Shown piece after piece: positions 27,753 through 35,863 of a stretch of 64,000 bases of DNA; the stretch's first letter is position 1; the number at the start of each line of letters is the position of its first letter. The notes under the pieces are model-generated. The model did no database searches and was not told the DNA's origin. It saw only the letters and a list, made by a program, of their open reading frames with translations. Origin of the DNA: Streptomyces griseorubiginosus (GTDB lineage Bacteria > Actinomycetota > Actinomycetes > Streptomycetales > Streptomycetaceae); assembly GCF_017614965.1 (NCBI RefSeq), contig NZ_WVUG01000002.1, forward strand, positions 1-64,000, read 5' to 3'. The translations under genes and the position numbers were made by a program.

Positions 27753-28680
27753 GACCCCTCCCCGGGGTCTCGTGCCGGTCAGTGTGCACCGCGGGCGCCT
27801 CTGGCTGGCCCACGACGACCAGCCGGCCGTCCGAGGTCTGCAGCACCTCGACCGGAGTGCCGTACAGCCGGGTCAGTGTCTCGGAGGTGATGACCTCGCC
27901 CGGCGTGCCCGCGGCGGCGCCGCCCTCGGCCAGGTACACCACCCGGTCCAGGTGATGGAGTATCGGGTTCACGTCATGGGCGACCATGACCACGGAGACG
28001 CCCTCGTGATGGCAGATGTGCCCGATCAGCGCCGCGACGGCGCTCTGGTTGGGCAGGTCGAGGCTGTCCAACGGCTCGTCGAGCAGGAGCAGTTCGGGCC
28101 TGCGGACCAGTGCCTGGGCGATCAGTAGGCGCTGCTGCTCGCCGCCGGAACACTGCCCGATGGGCCGGTGTGCGTACGCCGACGCTCCGACCAGCTCGAT
28201 CACCTCGTCCACCCGCGCACGGGCGGCCCGTCGCCGCGCGCTCGGGAACGGCAGCGGCACCCCCCACCGGTCACCGTCCAGGCCCATGCGCACCACATCG
28301 ACACCGCGAATGCGCAGATCGGCGTCGAAGCTGCGCCGCTGCGGCAGGTAGCCGATGCGGTCGTTGGCCTGCCCGGGCCGGGCGCCGAGAACCCGAACCT
28401 CGCCGGCCGCCGCGGGCAGGGCACCCAGCAGAACCTTGATCATGGTGGACTTGCCGACGCCGTTGGGCCCGAGCACGGCGGTGAACTCGCCGGCCCCGAT
28501 GCGAAGGTCCACACCCGACCACAACGTCCGGCCGCCGACCCGCACCGCGGTCCCGCGCAGGGCGACCACCGGATCGCTTCTCGCACCTGCGGCCGTGTCG
28601 TGACCCCCGCCTCGGCGGCCGGGGACGGCGTGACTGCTGGTGAGTGTGACGGCTTCGCGGGCCTTCGCTATCGGGTTCAT
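27739..28680 (-). CDS. znuC: Zinc ABC transporter ATPase ZnuC
   Basis: A 313-residue ATPase with Walker A GPNGVGKST, signature CSGGEQQRLLIAQALVRRPE and Walker B LLLLDEPLDSLD, plus VVMVAHDVNPIL for the H-loop. The signature starts CSGGE rather than LSGGQ, a common variant in the metal-chelate class. The start lies nine bases after the znuA stop. Confidence 0.93.
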   Translation of the reverse strand: MNPIAKAREAVTLTSSHAVPGRRGGGHDTAAGARSDPVVALRGTAVRVGGRTLWSGVDLRIGAGEFTAVLGPNGVGKSTMIKVLLGALPAAAGEVRVLGARPGQANDRIGYLPQRRSFDADLRIRGVDVVRMGLDGDRWGVPLPFPSARRRAARARVDEVIELVGASAYAHRPIGQCSGGEQQRLLIAQALVRRPELLLLDEPLDSLDLPNQSAVAALIGHICHHEGVSVVMVAHDVNPILHHLDRVVYLAEGGAAAGTPGEVITSETLTRLYGTPVEVLQTSDGRLVVVGQPEAPAVHTDRHETPGRGHDAR

Positions 28681-28689
28681 GGCGTCAGC

Positions 28690-29661
28690 TCACTTCCCGG
28701 TGGCCTTGGCCAGGGCCTGCTCGATGCCCCGCAGCTGGGTGGTCTGCCACTGCTGGAAGGTGGCCCCGGCGGGGGTGAGGGTCTCGGTGACGGTGGCGAC
28801 CGGGATGCCCTGGGCCTTGGCCTCCTTGACCTGCGCCTGCACGTCCGGCGTGGAGTTCTGGGAGTTGTAGACGTATATCTTGATCTGCTTGTTCTTGATC
28901 TGCTGGTCGATGGTGGCCTTGTCCTTGGCCGTGGGGTCGGAGCCCTCGCTCATCGCGTCCAGGAACGTCTCCGGGGTGAGCATCTTCAGCCCCAGGCCCT
29001 CGGCGAGCGGCGTGACGATGGACTCGGAGGCACCGATCGGCGTGCCCGCGTACTTCGCTTTGATGTCGGCGATGAGCTTGTTGTAGTCGCCGAGCGTCTT
29101 CGTCTCGAACGTCGTCTTCTGCTGGTCGAAGTAGGCCGCGTCGGCCGGGTCGATCTTCTTGTAGTCCGCGGTGATCTTCTCGATGACCTGGTGGACGTTG
29201 TCCGGGGAGTACCAGCGGTGCGGGTTGCCGCCCGGCTTGATCCCGACCAGGTCGCCGACCTTGAGCTGGGTGCGCCCGCTGGCGGGGTTGGCGGCCAGCA
29301 GCTTGTCGGCCCAGGCGTCGTAGCCGATGCCGTTGACGATCGTGTACTGGGCGCCGGCCACGGTGCGGGCGTCGGCGGCGGTCGGCTCGTAGTCGTGCGG
29401 GTCGGCGTCAGGGTTGTTGATGATGCTGGTCACCTTCACGTGGCTGCCGCCGAGCTGGGAGGCGATGCTGCCCCAGAAGTTCTCGGCCGCCACCACCTGG
29501 ATCGTCTTGCCCGAGACGCTGCCGGTCGCCGCGGTGTTGGCGGTGTGCGAGGAGGAGGTCGAGCAGGCGGTCGCCGTCATGGCCGTCAGGGCGGCCGTCG
29601 CGGTGACCAGTGCGATCCTCACGGACGGCCGGGCGGAACGGGAGGCGGAGGCGGTGGACAT
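28690..29661 (-). CDS. znuA: Zinc-binding lipoprotein ZnuA
   Basis: A 323-residue cluster 9 metal-binding protein. It has a signal peptide with lipobox T-A-C near residue 33, then metal-ligand regions NPDADPHDYEPTAADART and GNPHRWYSPDNV, and the late acidic site SQNSTPDVQAQV. The His-rich loop of E. coli ZnuA is missing, which is usual in Gram-positives. It captures zinc outside the cell for ZnuBC. A strong Zur-type box lies 76 bases upstream. Confidence 0.93.
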   Translation of the reverse strand: MSTASASRSARPSVRIALVTATAALTAMTATACSTSSSHTANTAATGSVSGKTIQVVAAENFWGSIASQLGGSHVKVTSIINNPDADPHDYEPTAADARTVAGAQYTIVNGIGYDAWADKLLAANPASGRTQLKVGDLVGIKPGGNPHRWYSPDNVHQVIEKITADYKKIDPADAAYFDQQKTTFETKTLGDYNKLIADIKAKYAGTPIGASESIVTPLAEGLGLKMLTPETFLDAMSEGSDPTAKDKATIDQQIKNKQIKIYVYNSQNSTPDVQAQVKEAKAQGIPVATVTETLTPAGATFQQWQTTQLRGIEQALAKATGK

Positions 29662-29736
29662 GCGGGAACTCCTTAGGGCGGTGCCGGGGGCGCGGTGGAC
29701 ACGCGCCGGCGGTGTGGCGACACCTTCGACGCTAGG

Positions 29737-29751
29737 TGGAAATGATTTTCA
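29737..29751. promoter_or_regulatory. Zur box upstream of znuA
   Basis: TGGAAATGATTTTCA is a near-perfect 7-1-7 dyad with one mismatch between arms. It is the best of the three Zur-type sites in the window. A weaker related stretch, TGAAAACCGTTGCCA, follows at 29765-29779 and could be a second half-strength site. Confidence 0.75.
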
Positions 29752-29979
29752 GATCAATGGCAGATGAAAACCGTTGCCATCCTTTGACCGTGCGCGTGCG
29801 ACTGCTCGGGCTGCGCAGGCCGGGGGTGCGGCGGATGTCGCATAGACAAGCGTCGGCGACCGGCGCCCACGAGGACCGGGTGTCCTGCTGGGCGACGGCC
29901 GCCGAGGGGGCGAAGTGGCCGGCCGGCCTGATTGCCGAACGCCGGTTCCGGCAGTCGGCGATTGCGACCGGCAGTGGGT

Positions 29980-30370
29980 TCAGCAGTCGCGGAATTCCGG
30001 CGACTGGTTGAGGATCTGCGCGCAGCGAGGTGAAGCGGGCGTGGGTGGCGCCGCCGCGCGCCTCGGGGTGGAAGGCGGCGACGCGGTGGCAGTCCTGGAA
30101 GGCGAGGGCGATGCCGAAGTGGCGTTCCAGACTGCCGCGGATCGCGTCGCTGGACAGGGCGCGCAGCAGCTGGCCGCGTTCCCTCTCGGAGGGCGGCGGG
30201 GTCTGGTTGTCCGCGAACTCGGCGGTGCCGGAGCGCAGTTCGCCGGCCAGGCGGGCGACGAGGTCGTAGGCGTAGGGCAGGGACGTGCGGACCGTTTCCA
30301 CGAAGTCCTGCTCCCGCACCTCGCCGTTCTCGGCTTCGGCGAGCAGTTGCGGGGAGACGTCGAGCGACAT
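29980..30370 (-). pseudogene. Partner of ParA-like ATPase, 3' frameshift
   Basis: From ATG 30370 the frame reads MSLDVSPQLLAEAENGEVRE, then ADNQTPPPSERERGQLLRAL and GIALAFQDCHRVAAFHPEAR, ending RFTSLRA at about 30018. One base later the other frame gives QILNQSPEFRDC and a stop at 29980-29982. I recall this ending (R-A-Q-x-L-N-Q-S-P-E-x-R-D-C) from a conserved actinobacterial protein of unknown function, so a one-base deletion near 30018 is likely. As read, translation runs on for about 80 unrelated residues. It lies directly downstream of the ParA-like gene. Confidence 0.65.
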
Positions 30371-30426
30371 GAAGGGCTGTCCTGTTCTGTGGGGCTGTCC
30401 TTGAGCGGGGTGCCTCGGGGTGAGGG

Positions 30427-31386
30427 TCACACGAGGGCGGTCAGTGCCGCGGGGCCGTGCCGGAAGTCGGGGTCGACCTGGGTGGCGAGGTCCTGGCCGG
30501 TGGCCCCGTTGGCCCAGGCGGCGGCGTTGCGCAGATGGAAGTCGACGGCATGCTGCTGGAAGGCGGTCCAGTCCTTGGGGCGGGCGTCCACGGCCCCGCG
30601 CAGCCGGTCCAGCGTGCGGGCGTTGTGCGCCTCCAGCTCGCCGTGGCCGCGCCCTTGCTCCTGCGCGCGGACGTACGAGGACTGCACGCAGTGGGCGATG
30701 AGGTCGTCGCCGACCTGGCCGCGGAGGAAGTCGAGGTCGTCCTCGCCGGTGACCTTGTTGCCGACCACGGCGACCGGGATGCCGAACTCGGCGGCGTGGT
30801 CACGGTACTGGCGATAGACGGAGACGCTCTTACGGGTCGGTTCGACCACCAGGAATGTCATGTCGAAGCGGGTGAACAGGCCGGAGGCGAAGGCGTCGGC
30901 ACCGGCGGTCATGTCGACGACGACGTACTCACCAGGACCGTCGACGAGATGGTTGAGGTAGAGCTCGACCGCGCCGAGCTTGGAGTGGTAGCAGGCCACG
31001 CCGAGATCGCTCTCCTCGAAGGCGCCGGTGACCATCAGTGCTACGCCGTCCACCTCCTGGACGTGCGGAGTGTGCACCTCGTCGTCCCCGAGCAGGCGCA
31101 GCAGCCGGGAGCCGCGGCCGGGCGGGGTCGTCTTGACCATGGCGTCGCGAGACGGGATCCGCGGCTTCGTGCCCCGCAGGTAGTCCTAGATCTCGCCGGT
31201 CCGCGCGCTGAGCGGCGGGGCGGTGAAGAGCTCGTCCTCGGCGAGGCCGACGGCGTAGGCGAGGTGCTGGTTGATGTCGCCGTCGATCGCGACGACCGGC
31301 GCGCCCGACCGCGCCACGTGACGCGAGAAGGGGGCCGACAGGGTCGTCTTGCCACTGCCGCCCTTGCCGACGAAGGCAACACGCAT
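30427..31386 (-). pseudogene. ParA/MinD-like ATPase with in-frame amber codon
   Basis: A SIMIBI-class ATPase: FVGKGGSGKTTLSAPFSRHV is the deviant Walker A at the N-terminus, with VVAIDGDINQHLAYAVGLAE next. At 31186-31188 an in-frame TAG interrupts ...SARTGEI/DYLRGTKPRIPSRDA. The same frame then continues to the end with YVVVDMTAGADAFASGLFTR (Walker B region) and VVGNKVTGEDDLDFL. A single substitution (AAG to TAG) would explain the stop. A Zur-like site lies 17 bases upstream of the start. Reinitiation at Met 31140 would give a protein without a P-loop. Role unknown; Zur control suggests metal allocation. Confidence 0.75.
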
Positions 31387-31402
31387 CGCTAGCCCCTCCT
31401 AT

Positions 31403-31417
31403 TGGAAATGGATGTCA
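31403..31417. promoter_or_regulatory. Zur-box-like site upstream of ParA-like gene
   Basis: TGGAAATGGATGTCA fits the 7-1-7 Zur pattern with a degraded right arm. Its left arm is identical to that of the znuA site. It lies just upstream of the ParA-like ATPase start, in the right place for repression. Confidence 0.55.
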
Positions 31418-31464
31418 TGAGCATAGGCTGGGGGTGCGACGGAGTGCTGTCAAATCACCCACGC

Positions 31465-31495
31465 CCCAACTCGCCCATTAGGTGGGCGAGTTGGG
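31465..31495. terminator. 13-bp perfect hairpin, probable terminator
   Basis: CCCAACTCGCCCA, loop TTAGG, TGGGCGAGTTGGG: a perfect 13-bp stem. Outside it CCACG (31459-31463) can pair with CGTGG (31501-31505). It lies about 280 bases past the metal ATPase stop and upstream of the ParA-like promoter, so it would insulate the two minus-strand units. There is no U-run, as is common for Streptomyces terminators. Confidence 0.55.
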
Positions 31496-31772
31496 TCACC
31501 CGTGGCGCAAACGGGGGGATCCCTTTGACCATCGCGGAGGAGACGCAGAGATGAGCGATGCCGCATGCGGTCCCGGGGCCCGCCCTTTCACCCGTGTCGT
31601 CTGCGGTTCCGGCGGCGCAGCAGGCGCCGGGCTGAAGTCCATGTCCATGTGAGCGGTTGGTCATGTGCCGGCCGGTGGGCGACACCTGGTCCAGCAGTTC
31701 TGCCGCAGCCATCAGACGGCAGCGGCCCGCCGCACCGGCGTGTCGGTGTGACGGGCCGTGGGGCTCGGGGGG

Positions 31773-33749
31773 TCAGCGGCGGCCCTCCTCACGGGCCCGC
31801 GTCCAGGCGGCGTCGCGTAGCAGCCGTAGGCCGTTGAGTCCGACGATGACGGTGGAGCCCTCGTGGCCGAGGACACCGAGGGGGAGGGGGAGGGTGGCGA
31901 TGAGGTCCCAGACGACCAGGCCGGAGATGAACACGGCGGCGATGACCAGGTTCTGCACGACCAGGCGGCGGGCCCGGCGGGACAGGGCCACCACGGCGGG
32001 CACGGTGGCCAGTTCGTCGCGGACGATCACCGCGTCGGCGGTCTCCAGCGCGAGGTCGGAGCCGGCCCGGCCCATGGCGATGCCGGTGTGGGCGGCGGCC
32101 AGGGCGGGCGCGTCGTTGACGCCGTCGCCCACGACCAGGACCTTGCGGCCGGCCTGCTCCAGTTCCCGGACCACGGCCACCTTGTCCTGCGGGAGCAGCC
32201 CGGCGCGGACGTCGGTGATGCCGGCCTCGGCGGCCAGGCGGGCGGCGGCGCGGGGGTTGTCGCCGGTGACCAGCGTCGGCGCGGTGCCGGTGAGCGCGGT
32301 GAGGGAGGCGACGGTGGCGGTGGCGTCCGGGCGCAACCGGTCGGCGATGCCCAGGACGCCCGCCGGCGTGCCGTCGGCCACCACCAGCACCGCGGTGTGC
32401 CCGCCGTCCTCCAGTCCGGCGGCTACGGCGGTGTGCGCGCCCTCGGTGCCGGACAGCAGCCGGGCCGGGGACCCGACGGCGATCTTGCGGCCGTCCACCG
32501 TGGCGGTGACTCCGACGCCCGGGGTGGAGGCGAAGTCCTCGGTGTCAGGCAGGGGGAGACCCCGGGCCCGGGCGGCGGCCACGACGGCGTGGGCCAGCGG
32601 GTGCTCGCTGGGATGTTCGGCCGCCGCGGCCAGCCGCAGCACCTGCCCTTCCCCGAGCCGCGAACCGGGCAGCGGCCGGACGTCGGTGAGGCGCGGGGTG
32701 CCTTCGGTGAGCGTGCCGGTCTTGTCCAGCGCCACCGCGTCCACCTGGCCCAGGCGCTCCATCACCACCGCGGACTTCACCAGCACGCCGTGCCGCCCGG
32801 CGTTGGCGATCGCGGACAGCAGCGGCGGCATGGTCGCCAGCACCACCGCGCACGGCGAGGCGACGATCATGAAGGTCATGGCCCGCAGCAGCGAGCCGGT
32901 CAGCGCCGCGCCGAACGCGAGCGGCACCGTGAACACCGCCAGCGTGGCCACCACCATGCCGATCGAGTAGCGCTGCTCGACCTTCTCGATGAACAACTGG
33001 GTCGGCGCCTTGGTCTCGGACGCCTCCTCGACCATCTGCACGATCCGGGCGATCACCGAGTCGGAGGCGTCCCGCTCGACCTGGACGCGGAGGGCGCCGG
33101 TGCCGTTGAGGGTACCTGCGAACACCTCGTCGCCCGGCTCCTTGGCGACGGGCAGCGGCTCGCCGGTGATGGTGGCCTGGTCGACCTCGCTCGCCCCGTC
33201 CAGCACGCGGCCGTCTGCGCCGATGCGCTCGCCGGGCCGGACCAGCACGGTGTCGCCGACGGCGAGGTGGGTGGTGGGCACGGTCTCCTCGCCGCCGTCG
33301 TCGCGCAGCCGGGTCGCGGTGGCGGGGGCCAGGTCGAGCAGGCCCCGCACCGAGTCCGCGGTGCGGGCGGTGGCCAGCGCCTCCAGGGCACCGGAGGTGG
33401 CGAAGATGACGATCAGCAGTGCGCCGTCCATGACCTGGCCGACAGCGGCGGCGCCTAGCGCGGCCACGATCATCAGCAGGTCGACGTCGAGGGTCTTCTC
33501 CCGCAGCGCCTGCAGTCCCGCCAGCGCCGGTTCCCAGCCGCCGGCCGCGTAGGCGAACGCGTACAGCGGTCCCCACGCCCAGGCGGGCGCGCCGGTCAGC
33601 TGCAGCGCAAGGGCGAACAGGAACAGCACCGTGGCCGCTGCGGCCCAGCGGGCCTCGGGCAGCGCGAAGATCCGGGTCCGCCGCCGCGAGGGGGCGTCCG
33701 GCGGCGCAGTCGGGGCGGGTGTGGGCCGCTCGGTCAGGGTGGAGGGCAT
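31773..33749 (-). CDS. Heavy-metal-exporting P1B-type ATPase
   Basis: A 658-residue membrane pump. P-type marks in order: TITGEPLPVA (actuator), VASPCAVVLATMPP (the SPC metal-passage motif), DKTGTLTEGTP (phosphorylated Asp), HPLAHAV (nucleotide-binding HP), GDGVNDAPAL (hinge). There is no N-terminal CxxC metal-binding domain. SPC with the neighbouring CzrA-like sensor suggests Zn/Cd/Pb export (P1B-2-like). Met 33749 follows a GAAGGG site; a 19-residue upstream extension crosses the operator and is rejected. It is divergent from the sensor gene. Confidence 0.92.
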   Translation of the reverse strand: MPSTLTERPTPAPTAPPDAPSRRRTRIFALPEARWAAAATVLFLFALALQLTGAPAWAWGPLYAFAYAAGGWEPALAGLQALREKTLDVDLLMIVAALGAAAVGQVMDGALLIVIFATSGALEALATARTADSVRGLLDLAPATATRLRDDGGEETVPTTHLAVGDTVLVRPGERIGADGRVLDGASEVDQATITGEPLPVAKEPGDEVFAGTLNGTGALRVQVERDASDSVIARIVQMVEEASETKAPTQLFIEKVEQRYSIGMVVATLAVFTVPLAFGAALTGSLLRAMTFMIVASPCAVVLATMPPLLSAIANAGRHGVLVKSAVVMERLGQVDAVALDKTGTLTEGTPRLTDVRPLPGSRLGEGQVLRLAAAAEHPSEHPLAHAVVAAARARGLPLPDTEDFASTPGVGVTATVDGRKIAVGSPARLLSGTEGAHTAVAAGLEDGGHTAVLVVADGTPAGVLGIADRLRPDATATVASLTALTGTAPTLVTGDNPRAAARLAAEAGITDVRAGLLPQDKVAVVRELEQAGRKVLVVGDGVNDAPALAAAHTGIAMGRAGSDLALETADAVIVRDELATVPAVVALSRRARRLVVQNLVIAAVFISGLVVWDLIATLPLPLGVLGHEGSTVIVGLNGLRLLRDAAWTRAREEGRR

Positions 33750-33807
33750 GGCGAAGAACCCTTCGGGAGGGCAGGGCGGATCGACTCGTCCACCATACAG
33801 GTACATA

Positions 33808-33821
33808 TGAAGACCTCTTCA
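33808..33821. promoter_or_regulatory. ArsR/SmtB-type operator
   Basis: TGAAGA-CC-TCTTCA, a perfect 6-2-6 dyad in the 96-base divergent promoter between the metal ATPase and the ArsR gene. ArsR/SmtB sensors such as CzrA bind short AT-flanked dyads of this type. One bound dimer could shut both promoters until metal releases it. Confidence 0.65.
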
Positions 33822-33845
33822 AGTGTTGCTTGTATGATGGCCGTC

Positions 33846-34244
33846 ATGGGCCATGGAGCAGCTCCCGCGAACACCCCCGTCCCGCGCACCCGCCTGGACG
33901 CGGACAGCGCCGCCCGGGTGGCCACCACCCTCCAGGCCCTGGCCACCCCCTCCCGGCTGCTGATCCTCTCCCGACTGCGGGAGGGCCCCTGCGCCGCCAC
34001 CGAACTCGCCACCGAGGTCGGCATGGAACAGTCCGCCTGCTCCCATCAGCTGCGCCTGCTGCGCAACCTCGGCCTGGTCGTGGGCCGGCGCCAGGGCCGC
34101 TCGGTGATCTACGCCCTCTACGACAACCACGTCGCCGAGCTCCTCGATCAGGCCGTCTACCACATCGATCACCTACGCCTCGGGCTCAGCGATGCCGCGG
34201 ACACGGACCCCGCGGAGGACGCCGCGCCACGAGTGAGCCTCTGA
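33846..34244 (+). CDS. CzrA/SmtB-like metal-sensing ArsR repressor
   Basis: About 132 residues. Winged helix: ALATPSRLLILSRLREGPCA and EQSACSHQLRLLRNLGLVVG with wing RQGRSVIYALYD. Helix alpha-5 contains DNHVAELLDQAVYHIDH, an exact D-x-H-x10-H-x2-H array as in the zinc sensor CzrA. There is no alpha-3 CxC motif as in cadmium or arsenic sensors. It should therefore sense Zn(II) (possibly Co(II)) and derepress the divergent ATPase. ATG 33846 is chosen; 33837 and 33807 are possible but lie within or next to the operator. Confidence 0.9.
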   Translation: MGHGAAPANTPVPRTRLDADSAARVATTLQALATPSRLLILSRLREGPCAATELATEVGMEQSACSHQLRLLRNLGLVVGRRQGRSVIYALYDNHVAELLDQAVYHIDHLRLGLSDAADTDPAEDAAPRVSL

Positions 34245-34317
34245 TCAAAGAACATGACCGGGGCAACCGGCGCCAGGCGGACCAACCGGACAAGCGGCGT
34301 CGCTGGTTCGGCCCTTG

Positions 34318-34617
34318 TGACACGGCCGTGGACACCGCCCTGCTGATCTGCATGCCCGCCTCCGCCGCCTTCGCCTTCTACGCCGCCAACTTCGCCTCCT
34401 ACAACAAGACCTACGGCACGATGGCCGGCGTCATCGCCTTCCTGCTGTGGCCGTGGATCACCAACCTGGCCATCCTGCTGGGTGTGGAGTTCGATGCGGA
34501 GGCCCTACGCCAGCGGGCTGTCGCCGGCGGTCTGCCGCCTGGCGCCGAGCCCTGTGCCCAACCCGGGATACCCGGAAGTGGGACGAGGAGGACCGGCGCC
34601 GCCTGGGCGGCGACTGA
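34318..34617 (+). pseudogene. YihY/BrkB C-terminal fragment
   Basis: The + strand encodes ASAAFAFYAANFASYNKTYG, then MAGVIAFLLWPWITNLAILL and GVEFDAEALRQRAVAGG, closely matching the C-terminal third of the intact YihY protein at 15530-16591. The tail (TRDTRKWDEEDRRRLGGD and stop at 34615-34617) is in another frame, so there is an additional frameshift near 34560. The N-terminal two-thirds is missing. It is followed by an intact PAP2 gene. Confidence 0.8.
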
Positions 34618-34680
34618 CGGCTCACCAACCGCCCGGTGATCTTGGGTGTAGGGCGGTGACCTCGGGATACCTGCCCTTTC

Positions 34681-35235
34681 ATGAGGCTTGTGGCGCAGTT
34701 GCGTGACGTGGAGCGGTCGCTGACCAAGGCGGCGGCCTGCCGTATTCCGCCTCCGGCCGGGAAGGTGCTCTCGGCGGTGGAGGAGAGCGCCGAGAGCACG
34801 AAGCTGTGGTGCGCTGCTGCGGCTGTGATGGCAGGGGCGGGCGGCAGGCGCGGCCGTACGGCGGCTGCCGCCGGCCTGGGTGCCCTGGCGGTGGCGCAGC
34901 TCGTGTCGAACGGCCTGTGCAAGCAGCTGGCCGACCGCCCGCGGCCGCCGAAGACGTGGTTTCCTCACGACGAGGTCGAGGACCGTCCCGACTCCTCTTC
35001 CTTCCCCTCCGGTCACACCGCCGCCGCGGTGGCCTTCACCGCCGCGGTGACCCCCGTCTGGCCACCCGCCGGTGTGGCTTGTGCCCTGCCTGCCGCCATG
35101 GTGGCGCTGGAACGGGTGCAAAGTGGCGCGCACTACCCGAGTGACGTCGCCGTCGGCACGGGCATCGGGCTGGCCAGCGCTTGGCTCACCCGCAGTGCCC
35201 CGCGCCTGATCCTGCGGCACTGGCTGGCCGGCTGA
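34681..35235 (+). CDS. PAP2-family phosphatase
   Basis: A 184-residue membrane phosphatase with the three PAP2 motifs: KQLADRPRP (KxxxxxxRP), SSFPSGHTAAAVAF (PSGH) and ERVQSGAHYPSDV. The last motif usually begins SR; here it begins ER. These enzymes dephosphorylate lipid or isoprenoid phosphates such as phosphatidic acid or undecaprenyl pyrophosphate. The decayed paralogue lies at 14987-15350, also beside a YihY gene. Confidence 0.88.
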   Translation: MRLVAQLRDVERSLTKAAACRIPPPAGKVLSAVEESAESTKLWCAAAAVMAGAGGRRGRTAAAAGLGALAVAQLVSNGLCKQLADRPRPPKTWFPHDEVEDRPDSSSFPSGHTAAAVAFTAAVTPVWPPAGVACALPAAMVALERVQSGAHYPSDVAVGTGIGLASAWLTRSAPRLILRHWLAG

Positions 35236-35419
35236 CGGGCGGGAGGCATCTTCGGACCGAGCAGGACGGCGAAAGGGGCGGCATAGATGTCGTACCTGTG
35301 AGGCTCCATCAAGCGCTATTTGGTGGCGATGCACTGCAGTGCCGGCCTCCTCGGGCAGCCCGGCCAAGCGTTGAGTTCCGAGAATGTCAGGTTTTGTCGC
35401 CGGTCGATCAGGGGGCCGG

Positions 35420-35863
35420 TCACCCGGCCCGCTGGGTTGTCTCCCCGGCCTGGGCGGGTACCGCGGGCAGGGGGACGGTGCAGGAGGCGCAGCGTCGGGC
35501 CTGGGCCGGGACGGGGCTGAGGCACTCGGGGCAGTCCCGCTTGGGGGCTTGGACGTCGTTGTGGGGAGCGAGGCGTTCGTGCAGCTTGTTGATCGGGAGT
35601 ACGACGAGGAAGTACAGGGCGCTGGCGAGGAGAAGGAAGCTGATCGCCGCGTTGATGAAGGCCCCGTAGGGGAACTTGGTGGCGCCCACTGTGAAGGTCT
35701 TGCGGGTCATGTCGCCGGTGGCACCGCTGGCCAGCCCCACGAGCGGGGTCAAAAAGGCGCGGACGAATCCGTTGACGACGGCGGTGAACGCCGCTCCGAT
35801 GACGATGCCGACCGCCAGGTCGACCACGTTGCCGCGCAGGATGAAGCTGCGGAAGCCCTTCAC
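35420..35863 (-). CDS. mscL: Large-conductance mechanosensitive channel MscL
   Basis: A 147-residue channel. The N-terminal helix and TM1 (FILRGNVVDLAVGIVIGAAF) and TM2 (ISFLLLASALYFLVVLPINK) are typical. The usual MscL ends soon after TM2; here a C-terminal tail contains CPEC and CASC, spaced like a zinc ribbon. It opens under membrane tension to release solutes during osmotic downshock. It is monocistronic, convergent with PAP2. Confidence 0.92.
   Translation of the reverse strand: MKGFRSFILRGNVVDLAVGIVIGAAFTAVVNGFVRAFLTPLVGLASGATGDMTRKTFTVGATKFPYGAFINAAISFLLLASALYFLVVLPINKLHERLAPHNDVQAPKRDCPECLSPVPAQARRCASCTVPLPAVPAQAGETTQRAG

Larger units (their letters stand above)
31387..31772. other. 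Intergenic region between minus-strand units
   Basis: No gene is supported. The stretch contains the Zur-like site, a long hairpin and about 270 bases without recognisable content. A possible 85-residue minus-strand frame here is not convincing. Confidence 0.5.

Noticed and set aside
31863-33458. 531-residue plus-strand open frame over the metal ATPase
   Set aside because: His/Gly/Asp-rich shadow of the minus-strand ATPase, which has all P-type motifs.
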